Assembly: GCF_015265435.1 (NCBI RefSeq)
Contig: NZ_JABJWH010000010.1
Span: forward strand, 186,001-250,000
Direction: 5' to 3'
DNA length: 64,000 bases
From: Alloalcanivorax profundimaris
Lineage (GTDB): Bacteria; Pseudomonadota; Gammaproteobacteria; Pseudomonadales; Alcanivoracaceae
The notes beneath the pieces were generated by a model. The model did not search any database. It was not told the DNA's origin and saw only the letters and a program-made list of their open reading frames with translations. Below, piece after piece: positions 29,256 to 37,503 of this stretch. A program made the translations under genes and the position numbers. Every line of letters begins with the position of its first letter. The stretch's first letter is position 1.

Positions 29256-30428
29256 CTACACAAAGTAGCTCTTCAGCGGCGGGAAGCCGTTGAATTCCAC
29301 GGCGCTGTAGCTGATGGTGTAGGCCCCGGTGGAGAACCAGTACAGGCGGTCGCCGATGGCCAGGTTCAGCGGCAGGCCGTACTTGTAGTTCTCGTACATG
29401 ATGTCGGCGCTGTCGCAGGTGGGGCCGGCGATCACCACCTCTTCCATTTCCCCTTTCTTCTCCGTGTAGATCGGGTACTTGATGGCCTCGTCCAGGGTTT
29501 CGATGAGGCCGGAGAACTTGCCCACGTCGGTGAACACCCAGCGCTGCAGGGCGGTGCGTGACTTGCGTGAAATCAGCACCACCTCGCTGACCAGCACGCC
29601 GGCGTTGGCGATCAGCGAGCGGCCCGGCTCCAGGATGATCTCCGGCAGCTCGTCGCCGAAGTCTTCCTTGAGGAAACGGATGATCTCGGAGGCGTAGGTC
29701 TCCAGGTCATTGGTCTTGGCGATGTAGTTGGCCGGGAAGCCGCCGCCCAGATTGATCATTTTCAGCTCGATGCCCACTTCCTCGCGCAGGCGCTCGAACA
29801 TGATCTTGACCTTGCCGATGGCCGCGTCCCAGGCGCCGATGTCCCGTTGCTGCGATCCCACATGGAAGGACACGCCGTAGGGCTCCAGGCCCAGGTCCCG
29901 GGCCAGGATCACCAGGTCCAGGGCCATGTCGGTCTGGCAGCCGAACTTGCGCGACAGGGGCCAGTCGGCGGTGTGGGTGCCTTCGGTGAGAATGCGCACG
30001 TACACCCGGGAACCCGGCGCCGCCTTGGCGATGTTGCGCAGGTCCGCCTCCGAGTCGGTGGCGAACAGGCGCACGCCCCGCTCGTAGAAAGCGCGAATGT
30101 CGCGGGCCTTCTTGATGGTGTTGCCGAAGATGCACCGCTCCGCGGCCACGCCCAGGCCCATGACCTTGTCCAGCTCATGGATGGAGGCGATGTCGAAGTT
30201 GGCGCCCCGGTCGCGCAGCAGCGTGATCAGTTCCGGGGCCGGATTGGCCTTCACGGCGTAGTGGATGCGGGCGAACGGGAACTGCCCCACCAACTGGTCG
30301 TAATGGCGCCCGACGGTGTCCGTATCGATCACCACGAAGGGCGTTTCCTTGGTGTCCGCCAGGTCCTTGATGCGGCGGAACACCGCCGGTTCGTAAAAGT
30401 CCTCGACGCGAATGGCCTCGGTGGTCAT
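29256..30428 (-). CDS. Ornithine/lysine decarboxylase, PLP fold type III
   Basis: A 390-residue alanine-racemase-fold decarboxylase. HYAVKANP contains the PLP Lys (residue 60); GVSFHVGSQ, INLGGGFP and EPGRSLIANAG bind the cofactor, and GPTCDSADIM holds the catalytic Cys-Asp of the dimer interface. It is the eukaryotic-type ornithine decarboxylase family common in Pseudomonas, making putrescine or cadaverine for polyamine synthesis. Sequence does not separate ornithine from lysine preference. It is a single-gene unit, divergent from copD and ended by the hairpin at 29161. Confidence 0.93.
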   Translation of the reverse strand: MTTEAIRVEDFYEPAVFRRIKDLADTKETPFVVIDTDTVGRHYDQLVGQFPFARIHYAVKANPAPELITLLRDRGANFDIASIHELDKVMGLGVAAERCIFGNTIKKARDIRAFYERGVRLFATDSEADLRNIAKAAPGSRVYVRILTEGTHTADWPLSRKFGCQTDMALDLVILARDLGLEPYGVSFHVGSQQRDIGAWDAAIGKVKIMFERLREEVGIELKMINLGGGFPANYIAKTNDLETYASEIIRFLKEDFGDELPEIILEPGRSLIANAGVLVSEVVLISRKSRTALQRWVFTDVGKFSGLIETLDEAIKYPIYTEKKGEMEEVVIAGPTCDSADIMYENYKYGLPLNLAIGDRLYWFSTGAYTISYSAVEFNGFPPLKSYFV

Positions 30429-30480
30429 GGGGGCGTTTTTTCCTCTTGTTCAGGATGACCCGGCCCGGCAGGGGCACGAT

Positions 30481-30556
30481 CCCGTTACGACGGCAACGGG
30501 CGCCAAAGGTAGCAAGGTCCGACCCCCTTGGGGAGATACTTCAAGGGCTTTTTTTT
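30481..30556 (+). other. Two hairpins with a T8 tract upstream of the CopD-like gene (possible leader attenuator or small RNA)
   Basis: CCCGTT-N8-AACGGG (30481-30500) is followed by CCCTTG-N11-CAAGGG (30525-30547) and then C plus eight Ts. On the plus strand this looks like an intrinsic terminator, but there is no plus-strand gene upstream. The 168-base divergent region between the decarboxylase and CopD-like genes has no other recognised content. Confidence 0.4.
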
Positions 30557-30596
30557 ATAGACTGGCCGCCCCTGATTCCCGACCCTGGAGATTGTC

Positions 30597-31058
30597 ATGG
30601 CCATGGCCCTTCCCCTCGCCCTTCATCTGCTCGCCGCCGTGATCTGGGTGGGCGGCATGTTCTACGCCTACATGGCGATGCGCCCGGCGGTGGGCGCGGT
30701 GATCGACCCGGCCTGGCGGCCGCGTCTGTGGGCGGAAACCCTGGGCCGTTTCTTCGTCTGGGTGTGGGCGGCGGTGGCACTGCTGCTGGCCACCGGCTTC
30801 GGCATGATCTTCGGCGTCTACGGTGGCATGGCCAAGGTGGGCTGGCACATCCACGCCATGCTCGGGCTGGGCATCGTGATGATGCTGATCTTCGCCCATG
30901 TGCATTTCGCGCCCTTCCGGCGCCTGAAGCAGGCGGTGGCCGCCAACGACACCGCCGAGGGCGCCCGCCGGGTGGGCCAGATCCGTCAGCTGGTGGGGCT
31001 CAACCTGATACTGGGCCTGATCGTGGTGGTGATCGGCTCCGCCGGCCGCTACTTATAA
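30597..31058 (+). CDS. CopD-family small membrane protein
   Basis: A 153-residue protein with four hydrophobic helices. LALHLLAAVIWVGGMFYAYMAMRP opens it, with the first His and Trp-Val-Gly-Gly typical of the CopD/DUF4149-like superfamily; GWHIHAMLGLGIVMMLIFAHVHF provides further histidines that could bind copper or heme. The GGAG at six bases supports the ATG at 30597. The domain is related to the copper-import protein CopD and to HemJ-like proteins, but no copper genes are near, so function is uncertain. Confidence 0.82.
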   Translation: MAMALPLALHLLAAVIWVGGMFYAYMAMRPAVGAVIDPAWRPRLWAETLGRFFVWVWAAVALLLATGFGMIFGVYGGMAKVGWHIHAMLGLGIVMMLIFAHVHFAPFRRLKQAVAANDTAEGARRVGQIRQLVGLNLILGLIVVVIGSAGRYL

Positions 31059-31141
31059 GGACCCCTTCATGGTGGGCGCGCCGGCGGCCGGCTATGATGC
31101 CCGCTTTGCTTGAAACCCATCCATGAACCGGGGGAACCACG

Positions 31142-31744
31142 ATGAACCAACCCTATACGCCGCCGGAAGGCGAAGCCGGCGCGCCGGCGGACCGTACCTA
31201 CGCGCCGCGTTTTTTCGCCCTCCAGGGCCGCCTCGGCCGGTTGCGCTATTTCGTTTACGGCGGCGTGGTAATGGTGACGCTGTACGCCGTGCTGACCGCC
31301 GTCGGTGTGGTGGTGTCCATCTCCTTGGCGGAATCGGCGGCCAATGCGGTGCTGATGCCCCTGGTCCTGCTGATGCTGCTGGCCTGCGTGGTGACCGGCC
31401 TGATCTTCGGCAAGCGCCGCCTCAATGACCTGGACTTCTCGGGCTGGTGGATTCTGTTGGCATTGCTGCCACTGGTGAACCTGGTGATGGCCGTTATCCT
31501 GCTGTTCGTGCCGGGCAGCAAAGGGGAAAACCGGTTCGGTCCGAGGCCCGCCGCCAACGGCGCCGGCCTGGTGATCGGCGCGTTCACCATGATCCTGCTG
31601 GTGCTGGCCTGGGTGGGGCTGCTGCTCGCCGTGGCGCTGCCGGCCTATCAGGACTATGCGGAGCGCGCCCGCGCCCAACAGTTCGAGTTGCAGCGCCAGC
31701 AGCAGGAATTGCTGGAAGAGCAATACCGGTTGTATTCGGAATAA
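31142..31744 (+). CDS. DUF805 membrane protein with pilin-like C-terminal helix
   Basis: A 200-residue paralogue of the protein at 91-657: same MNQPY start, FALQGRLGRLRYFVYG entry, RRLNDLDFSGWWILLALLPLVN and FVPGSKGENRFG. What differs is the tail. The last membrane helix runs into VALPAYQDYAERARAQQFELQ, which closely resembles the end of the N-terminal helix of type IV pilins, followed by a Gln/Glu-rich coiled region. No prepilin cleavage site is present, so it is not a pilin itself. It follows the CopD-like gene by 83 bases. A GC-rich hairpin lies between it and the convergent acyl-CoA-binding protein gene. Confidence 0.82.
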   Translation: MNQPYTPPEGEAGAPADRTYAPRFFALQGRLGRLRYFVYGGVVMVTLYAVLTAVGVVVSISLAESAANAVLMPLVLLMLLACVVTGLIFGKRRLNDLDFSGWWILLALLPLVNLVMAVILLFVPGSKGENRFGPRPAANGAGLVIGAFTMILLVLAWVGLLLAVALPAYQDYAERARAQQFELQRQQQELLEEQYRLYSE

Positions 31745-31750
31745 GCGGCC

Positions 31751-31774
31751 GCGCGCCCCGCCGCCGGGGCGCGC
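31751..31774. terminator. GC-rich hairpin between convergent genes
   Basis: A ten-base stem (31751-31760 with 31765-31774) and a four-base loop lies between the DUF805 and acyl-CoA-binding protein stops. The T-run is weak on both strands, so termination may be inefficient. Confidence 0.45.
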
Positions 31775-31783
31775 CGCCCTTGT

Positions 31784-32047
31784 TTACTTGTGGCTCTTGA
31801 GCAGGGCCTCGACCTTGTCGATGTACTTTTGCATGGCGTCGTCGGCGCTCATGCCCTTGAGCTTGGCCCAGGCGTCGTACTTGGCGCGGCCGACCATGTC
31901 CAGCATGCCCGGGCGCTTGCCGCTGACGTCGCCCTGGCTGCCCTGCTTGTAGTGGGCGTACAGGAACAGAAGGTCGTCATTGCCGGGTTTCTTGTTGAGG
32001 GTCTGAACGTCCTTCTGGGCCTGTTCAAAACGCGCTGTATCCGCCAT
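31784..32047 (-). CDS. Acyl-CoA-binding protein
   Basis: A small cytosolic protein of 87 residues with the four-helix ACBP fold: FEQAQKDVQTLNKKPGNDDLLFLYAHYKQGSQGDV, then the strongly conserved KYDAWAKLKGMSADDAMQKYIDKV. The Tyr, Lys and Trp that hold acyl-CoA are present. The start at 32047 gives exactly the family length. ACBP buffers long-chain acyl-CoA esters. It is monocistronic, divergent from the membrane-GAF gene across 176 bases with no other feature that I can identify. Confidence 0.95.
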   Translation of the reverse strand: MADTARFEQAQKDVQTLNKKPGNDDLLFLYAHYKQGSQGDVSGKRPGMLDMVGRAKYDAWAKLKGMSADDAMQKYIDKVEALLKSHK

Positions 32048-32223
32048 TATTCTCACCTGTTCGTTGGCTACCGATTTTTCCTTAGGGTCGTCACCGGTGG
32101 GGGCCGGCCGACCGGACCAGTCTACTGCCAACGAACACCCTGACGTAAAGCAATAACGCGAAACGCTTCGCGCCACCGGGCCAATGCCGGGCGCGAAGAC
32201 ACACAAAAAAGGGGGTTCCGCCG

Positions 32224-33453
32224 ATGTCCGGTTCCACGTCCAATGGTTCCACGTCCAAGCCCACCGTGGACGCGCGCCAGGAGCGCGATCTGAAGCGCGC
32301 GCTCGCCACCCTGTGGGTCCGTTTTCCCGGTTCCCTGGAAGACGCCTACATCGTTCACGCCCTGCGCCGCGCCCGCAAACTGATTGGCCGTTCCCTGTAC
32401 GTACTGATCGTGCTGTTCCTGGCGGTGACCCTGCCGGTGCTGGTGTTCGTGGACGACAGCTACCTGGCCAGCTGGCGGCTGTACGGGTTCTGGCCCATCG
32501 CCGGGGCCCTGGCGCTGCTATTCCTGGCAGTGAAGGTGGACGCGCTGAACCGCTTCATGAGCACCCTGATCGGCATGGCGCTGATGATCTCCCTGGCCGG
32601 CACCCTGCTCGGCGCGATCAAGCTGGCCGGCACCTTTCTCGGCCAGGTGGCGGCCTTCGAGACCGTCTACGTGCTGATCATCGGCTTCTCGATCCTGCGG
32701 CTGCCGCCCACCCGCACCCTGTTCTGGTGCCTGGGCTCGCTGGTGCTGGCGCTAACCCTGGCACTGGTGCTGGGCTGGTCCGTGGACCCGGCGGCGCTGC
32801 TGCTGTTCTACGGCTTTCCCCTGGTGGTGTGCGCGCTCAACGGCTACATGCTCGACGCCAGCGCCCGCCACAGCTACGCCAACACCCTGCTGCTCAACCG
32901 GGAGTCCGACCGCCTGCGGCAATGGCGCGACAACGCCGACCGGGAAGCGCGCCGCCAGGCACTGCTCAACGACTTCATGGCGCACATCGCCGGCAACCCC
33001 AGGGTGGCGGTGCTGCTGGACCAGGCCCTGGCGTTCATGATCGAGCATGGCCCGGCCATGGCCGGGGCCGCCTACCGGGTGGACGACGACGGCCTGCACC
33101 GGGAAGCCGCCCGGGGCCTCAACGCCGAAGCCCGCCGGGAAGGCCGGGTGGAACGGGACGGCCTGCTGGCCGGGGCCCTGGACGCGGAAGGCGCGGTCAC
33201 CGTGTGCCACGACGTGCCGGCGGGCTACCTGGACCTGGAAACCGGCCAGAGCGTGATCCGCCCGGGCCATTTGCTGTTCCTCACCATCCGCCAGGGCGAC
33301 GAGGCCCTGGGCGTGCTGGAGCTGGCGTCCCTGGAGCCCTTCGACCAGGACGCCCGCACCCTGCTAGAGGCCCTGGCGGCGCCGCTGGCCTACGCGCTGG
33401 TGGCGGCCATGGGCCGCGAGGACTACATCCGCCGCCACCGCCAGGCGGGCTGA
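32224..33453 (+). CDS. Membrane protein with cytoplasmic GAF-like domain and no output domain
   Basis: A 409-residue protein I cannot name. After a polar start, six hydrophobic helices cover about residues 55-215, arranged as in MASE-type membrane sensors. A charged linker (LNRESDRLRQWRDNADREARRQALLNDF) leads to a C-terminal region of about 160 residues that looks like a GAF domain (LLDQALAFMIEHG, LLFLTIRQGDEALGVLELASLEPFD). No histidine kinase, GGDEF, EAL or other effector follows. It may be a sensor that works through a partner, or a relic. It converges on the acyltransferase gene with only seven bases between. Confidence 0.75.
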   Translation: MSGSTSNGSTSKPTVDARQERDLKRALATLWVRFPGSLEDAYIVHALRRARKLIGRSLYVLIVLFLAVTLPVLVFVDDSYLASWRLYGFWPIAGALALLFLAVKVDALNRFMSTLIGMALMISLAGTLLGAIKLAGTFLGQVAAFETVYVLIIGFSILRLPPTRTLFWCLGSLVLALTLALVLGWSVDPAALLLFYGFPLVVCALNGYMLDASARHSYANTLLLNRESDRLRQWRDNADREARRQALLNDFMAHIAGNPRVAVLLDQALAFMIEHGPAMAGAAYRVDDDGLHREAARGLNAEARREGRVERDGLLAGALDAEGAVTVCHDVPAGYLDLETGQSVIRPGHLLFLTIRQGDEALGVLELASLEPFDQDARTLLEALAAPLAYALVAAMGREDYIRRHRQAG

Positions 33454-33460
33454 ACGGCGC

Positions 33461-34105
33461 TCAGCGGCGCCGGCGCAGGGGCGCGGACAGGCGCTCCGGG
33501 TGGCGCGGCGTGACGTCGTCCAGGCGCGCGTAGATGGCTTCCAGGTCCACGGCCGGGTCCCCCACCGGCCACAGGGTGTCCAGCACTCGCGCCTCGCGGC
33601 GCCGGTAACAGAACGTCACCACGATGATCGGCAGCCCGAGCTCCACGGCGATACGGTGAAAGCCGGTCTTCCATTCCCCGGCGCCCTCCCGGGTGCCCTC
33701 CGGGGTGATCCCCAGCCAGAACGGATCGCCGGCGGCCAGCAGCCGCTTGGTTTCCGCCACCACGCCGCCGGGCCGGCGCCGGTCCACCGGGATGCCGCCG
33801 GCGGCGCGCAACAAGGCGCCGGCCGGCCCGCGGAACAGGCTTTGCTTGGCCATGAAGCGGATGTCCAGGCGCAGGCCCAGGATCGCGCTGATGCCCACCA
33901 GACCGTCGTAGTTGGAGGTGTGCGGAGCGGCGATCATCACCGCCCGGGGCACGTCCGGCAGGCGCCCCACCACCCGCCAGCCGATGGCGCGCAGCAGCCA
34001 ACGGCCCAGCCAGGCCACCGGGCGAGCGCCGCGACGCGGTACCCGGGGGCCGATGTCCGCCGGCGTCAGCGGCGGCAGGTCCGATGGATGCCCGCTGCCG
34101 GCCAT
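33461..34105 (-). CDS. 1-acyl-glycerol-3-phosphate acyltransferase-like protein
   Basis: A 214-residue PlsC-family acyltransferase. The catalytic HX4D box is in AAPHTSNYDGLVG, KQSLFRGPAGALLRAAGGIPVDR gives block II, and GITPEGTREGAGEWKTGF contains the PEGTR phosphate-binding motif. A single hydrophobic stretch near residue 35-45 may anchor it. It is shorter than standard PlsC and belongs to a group often annotated as generic lysophospholipid acyltransferases. Two bases separate it from the thioesterase gene upstream, so both probably act on acyl chains in one operon. Confidence 0.87.
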   Translation of the reverse strand: MAGSGHPSDLPPLTPADIGPRVPRRGARPVAWLGRWLLRAIGWRVVGRLPDVPRAVMIAAPHTSNYDGLVGISAILGLRLDIRFMAKQSLFRGPAGALLRAAGGIPVDRRRPGGVVAETKRLLAAGDPFWLGITPEGTREGAGEWKTGFHRIAVELGLPIIVVTFCYRRREARVLDTLWPVGDPAVDLEAIYARLDDVTPRHPERLSAPLRRRR

Positions 34106-34106
34106 G

Positions 34107-34904
34107 TCAGGCGAACACCACCACCGCCTGGCGGCTGAACGCCACCGGGCGGCCGGCGCCGTCCCAGATCCGCGAGCGGGTATGGCCGTAGCCGTCGGCG
34201 AAGGCGTCGGTGACCACGTCGTACTGCCAGTCGCGGGTAGGCGGCAGGGTCGCCGGGTCGACCAGGAAATCCATGGTCCAGGTCAGCGAGCTCATGGGCG
34301 CCGGTTTGTCGAGCATGGTGATCACCGCCGCCGGCCAGGTGTCCACCAGGCAGGCCAGGCTGGCCGCGTCCTGGGGCTCGCCGCCTTCCTTGAAACGCAT
34401 GTAGCCCTCGAAATCGGGGCGCGGCGAACCGGTGTAGGGCAGATTGTCACCGGCGTAAAGCAGATCGAAGTAGCGCAGGAAATCCGGCGTCACGCCTTCG
34501 ATGAAGGGCATCGGCGTGCAGTCTTCCGGTGCCTTGATGACCGGCGCCTCGGCGCCGGGCACCGCCAGCGAGGACGGCCGTGGCCGGCCCAGGCTGCCCA
34601 GCATGGTCGCCACCACGGCGCCGTCCTGGCGGGCGGTGACCTGAACCTGGGTCACCGACTTGCCGGCGCGCAGGGTCTCGGCGCTCAAGGCCAGCGGCCC
34701 CGGCGCCATGGGCGCCACGAAGGACAGGGAAAAACTGCGCAGGGGCGCCACGTCGTCGCCCTGCTCCGCTTTCAGGTGGGCGTCCATATGGGCGATCAGG
34801 ATAGCGCCCACGATGCCGCCGAAGGTGGCCCGGCCCTGCCCCCAGCCTTCGGGGACGGTCATGGTGGGGCCAGCGGCGGCCTCCACAATGGAACTGTATT
34901 TCAT
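34107..34904 (-). CDS. Acyl-CoA thioesterase-like protein (double hotdog)
   Basis: A 265-residue protein with two tandem hotdog halves: the first includes GWGQGRATFGGIVGAILIAHM and LRSFSLSFVAPM, the second SSLTWTMDFLVDP and DAFADGYGHTRSRIWD with the final AVVVFA strand. These match the thioesterase-family group related to acyl-CoA thioesterase II (TesB). The acyl chain preference is unknown. It precedes the acyltransferase and follows hrpB by 88 bases on the same strand. Confidence 0.87.
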   Translation of the reverse strand: MKYSSIVEAAAGPTMTVPEGWGQGRATFGGIVGAILIAHMDAHLKAEQGDDVAPLRSFSLSFVAPMAPGPLALSAETLRAGKSVTQVQVTARQDGAVVATMLGSLGRPRPSSLAVPGAEAPVIKAPEDCTPMPFIEGVTPDFLRYFDLLYAGDNLPYTGSPRPDFEGYMRFKEGGEPQDAASLACLVDTWPAAVITMLDKPAPMSSLTWTMDFLVDPATLPPTRDWQYDVVTDAFADGYGHTRSRIWDGAGRPVAFSRQAVVVFA

Positions 34905-34992
34905 AAATCGCTCCCAACAAAGCGGCCATTGATAGCAGAGCCACCCCGGCTTGGAAAGAGGACTTGTGTAAGAGCGTCAGCCGCGCTCCCGG

Positions 34993-37431
34993 TCAGCGAT
35001 CCCCCAGCGCCCGCTTGGTCTTGGCGGTGGCTTGCGCGGTGGTCGGATCCTCCGGCCAGGGATGTTTCGGGTAGCGCCCGCGCAGGTCCTTGCGCACCGC
35101 CGGGTAGCCCTCCCGCCAGAAGCGCGCCAGGTCGCCGGTGATCGCCGCCGGGCGCCCGGCCGGGGTGAGCAGCTCGGCGGTCAGCGCCAGGCGTCCGTCG
35201 GCCAGGGCCGGCAGCCGCTCCATGCCGAAACACTCCTGCAGCTTCACCGCCAGGCGAGGGCCGCCCTCGGCCCGGTAATTGATGGTCACCGCCCGGCCGG
35301 ACGCCACCGGGCAACGGGGTGGCAGGGCGCGATCCAGTTCACCGGCCTGGCCGGGGGCCAGCAGCAAGGTCAGAGCCTCCACCAGGGGCACCCGCTCCAG
35401 GTCGCGCAGGGTGCGCCGGCCGGCCAGGAACGGCAGCAGCCAGTCCTCCAGCCGCGCCAGCAGGCCGTCGTCGTCCATGGCCGGCCATTCGGACGGTGCC
35501 AGTTGGTGCATCCAGGCCACCCGGGCGCGCCATTGCACGGCGCCGTCGTCCCAGGGCAGCAAGGTCAGGCCACGGCCCCGCACCGCGTCCAGCAGGCCCC
35601 GTTCCAGCAGCGCCGGCGGAGGGTTCTCCAAGGGGCGGCGCTCCAGCACGATGGCGCCCACGGCGCGCACCCGCTCCGCCACCACCCGGTTGCGGTCCGG
35701 GTCCCAGTGCACGCGCTCTTCCTCGACGCCGCGCTCGGCCAGCACCGCCGCCACCGCCTCCGCCCCCAGGGGCCAGGCCAGACGGACCCGGGCATCCTGG
35801 GCACGGCCGTCGGTGTCCAGCACCAGCAGCCAGTCGCGATCGGCGAAGGGGCCGTCGCCGTCGATGCGTGCGCCGCTGCCGTCGGCAAGCAGATAACGGT
35901 GGGGATCATCGTCACGGGCCCGAGCCAGGCGCTCTGGAAACGCCGCCGCCAGCAGGGTGTCCAGGGGCGCCGCTTCGTCCCGGTCGCGACGCTCGCCGGC
36001 CAGACGCCGCAGCTCCCGGGCCAGGCCCGGCCAGTCGCCGGGGCGCCGCAGAAAGCGGGCAAGACGCCGGGACAAGTCCGGTTCCCGGTCCAGCCCTGGC
36101 GCCCGCTCGTTGAGCAGCAGCGCCAGGGCGGCGGCGGATCGCGGCCGGCCCCGGTCGCGGCCAAGCACCACCAGGGCGGCGAGATCCGGCGGTAAAGGCA
36201 GGCTGTTCAGGCGGCGTCCCAGGTCGGTGAGCCCGCCGTCGCCGTCCAGGGCGCCGGCGCCGCGCAGGCGCGCCCGGGCCGCTTGCCAGGGCCCCGTTGG
36301 CGGCGGATCCAGCCAGAACAGCCCGGCCGGGTCCCGGCAACCCCAGCGGGCCAGATCCAGCACCAGGCCGTCCAGGGCGGTCTGGCGGATTTCCGGTTCG
36401 ATGTGGCGGGCCAGCACCTCTTCCCGGGCCCACAGGCGCACACAGCGGCCCGGCCCCAGGCGCCCGGCCCGGCCGGCGCGCTGGTCCGCGTTGGCCTGGC
36501 TGATGCGCCGCGTCACCAGGCGGGTACGGTGGCGGCGCGGGTCGTATTCCGGGCGCCGTTCCAGGCCACTGTCCACCACCGTGGTGACCCCGCCGATGGT
36601 AACGCTGGTCTCCGCCACGTTGGTGGCCAGCACCACCCGGGGGGCGCCGTCGCCGGCGTCCAGCACCGCCGCCTGGGCATCGCCGTCCAGGCGGCCGTGC
36701 AATACCGACACCGGCGGGCCGCCGGCCAGCCGTTCGCGCACCCGTTCGATCTCGCGCACGCCGGGCAGGAACACCAGGGTGGTGCCCTCCCCGGCCAAGG
36801 CCGCCACCTGGCGGGCGCAGTGGTCCAGGGGATCGCCGTCCCGGGGCGGCGGCGCGTGGTCGACGGTGACCGGGAACACCCGGCCCTCGCTGCGCACCAC
36901 CGGCAACCCCAGGCCCTCCGCCAGGGGCCCCACCGCCAGGGTGGCGGACATCACCAGCAGGCGCAGGTCCTCGCGCAGGGCGCCGCGCACTTCCTGGACC
37001 AGGGCCAGGCCCAGGTCCGCCTGCAGGGAACGTTCGTGGAATTCGTCGAACAGCACCGCCGCGTAGCCATCCAGGGACGGATCGTCCAGCAGCAGTCGGG
37101 TGAGCACGCCCTCGGTGACCACCTCCACCCGGGTCGTCGCACCAATGCGGGAATCCAGGCGGGTGCGGTAGCCCACGGTGGCGCCCACCGGCTCGCCGAG
37201 CTGGCGCGCCATGAAGGTGGCCACCGCCCGGGCCGCCACCCGGCGCGGCTCCAATACCAGAATCCGGCCGTCACCGCGCCAGGGCGCGGCCAGCAGGGCC
37301 AGCGGTACCCGGGTGGACTTGCCGGCCCCTGGCGGGGCTTCCAGCACCGCCCCGCCCTGCTCCGCCAGGCAGCGCAGCAGGTCCGGCAGTACCGCCTCCA
37401 CGGGCAGGGAGGCGGGGTTGGTGTTCGACAT
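34993..37431 (-). CDS. hrpB: ATP-dependent helicase HrpB
   Basis: DEAH/RHA-type RNA helicase of 812 residues. Walker A is APPGAGKSTRVPLALL near residue 35, the DExH box is VLFDEFHERSLQ, motif III is MSATL, motif V TNVAETSVTIGGV and motif VI QRAGRAGRLGPG; the HA2 and HrpB-specific C-terminal domains follow. Length is close to the usual 800-850 residues. The substrate RNA of HrpB is not established in most bacteria. It is preceded by the GGDEF/EAL gene on the same strand with a 72-base gap. Confidence 0.96.
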   Translation of the reverse strand: MSNTNPASLPVEAVLPDLLRCLAEQGGAVLEAPPGAGKSTRVPLALLAAPWRGDGRILVLEPRRVAARAVATFMARQLGEPVGATVGYRTRLDSRIGATTRVEVVTEGVLTRLLLDDPSLDGYAAVLFDEFHERSLQADLGLALVQEVRGALREDLRLLVMSATLAVGPLAEGLGLPVVRSEGRVFPVTVDHAPPPRDGDPLDHCARQVAALAGEGTTLVFLPGVREIERVRERLAGGPPVSVLHGRLDGDAQAAVLDAGDGAPRVVLATNVAETSVTIGGVTTVVDSGLERRPEYDPRRHRTRLVTRRISQANADQRAGRAGRLGPGRCVRLWAREEVLARHIEPEIRQTALDGLVLDLARWGCRDPAGLFWLDPPPTGPWQAARARLRGAGALDGDGGLTDLGRRLNSLPLPPDLAALVVLGRDRGRPRSAAALALLLNERAPGLDREPDLSRRLARFLRRPGDWPGLARELRRLAGERRDRDEAAPLDTLLAAAFPERLARARDDDPHRYLLADGSGARIDGDGPFADRDWLLVLDTDGRAQDARVRLAWPLGAEAVAAVLAERGVEEERVHWDPDRNRVVAERVRAVGAIVLERRPLENPPPALLERGLLDAVRGRGLTLLPWDDGAVQWRARVAWMHQLAPSEWPAMDDDGLLARLEDWLLPFLAGRRTLRDLERVPLVEALTLLLAPGQAGELDRALPPRCPVASGRAVTINYRAEGGPRLAVKLQECFGMERLPALADGRLALTAELLTPAGRPAAITGDLARFWREGYPAVRKDLRGRYPKHPWPEDPTTAQATAKTKRALGDR

Positions 37432-37503
37432 CGCGCGGCGCCCTCCGCCATGAAAACCGGCATGGTAGCGGAAAAGCGCGCGGGATTGGGGGGGATCAGG
37501 CCA

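Noticed and set aside
31142-31744. Calling the DUF805 protein a type IV pilin
   Set aside because: There is no prepilin leader peptide or Glu5 helix start at the N-terminus; only the end of the last helix is pilin-like.
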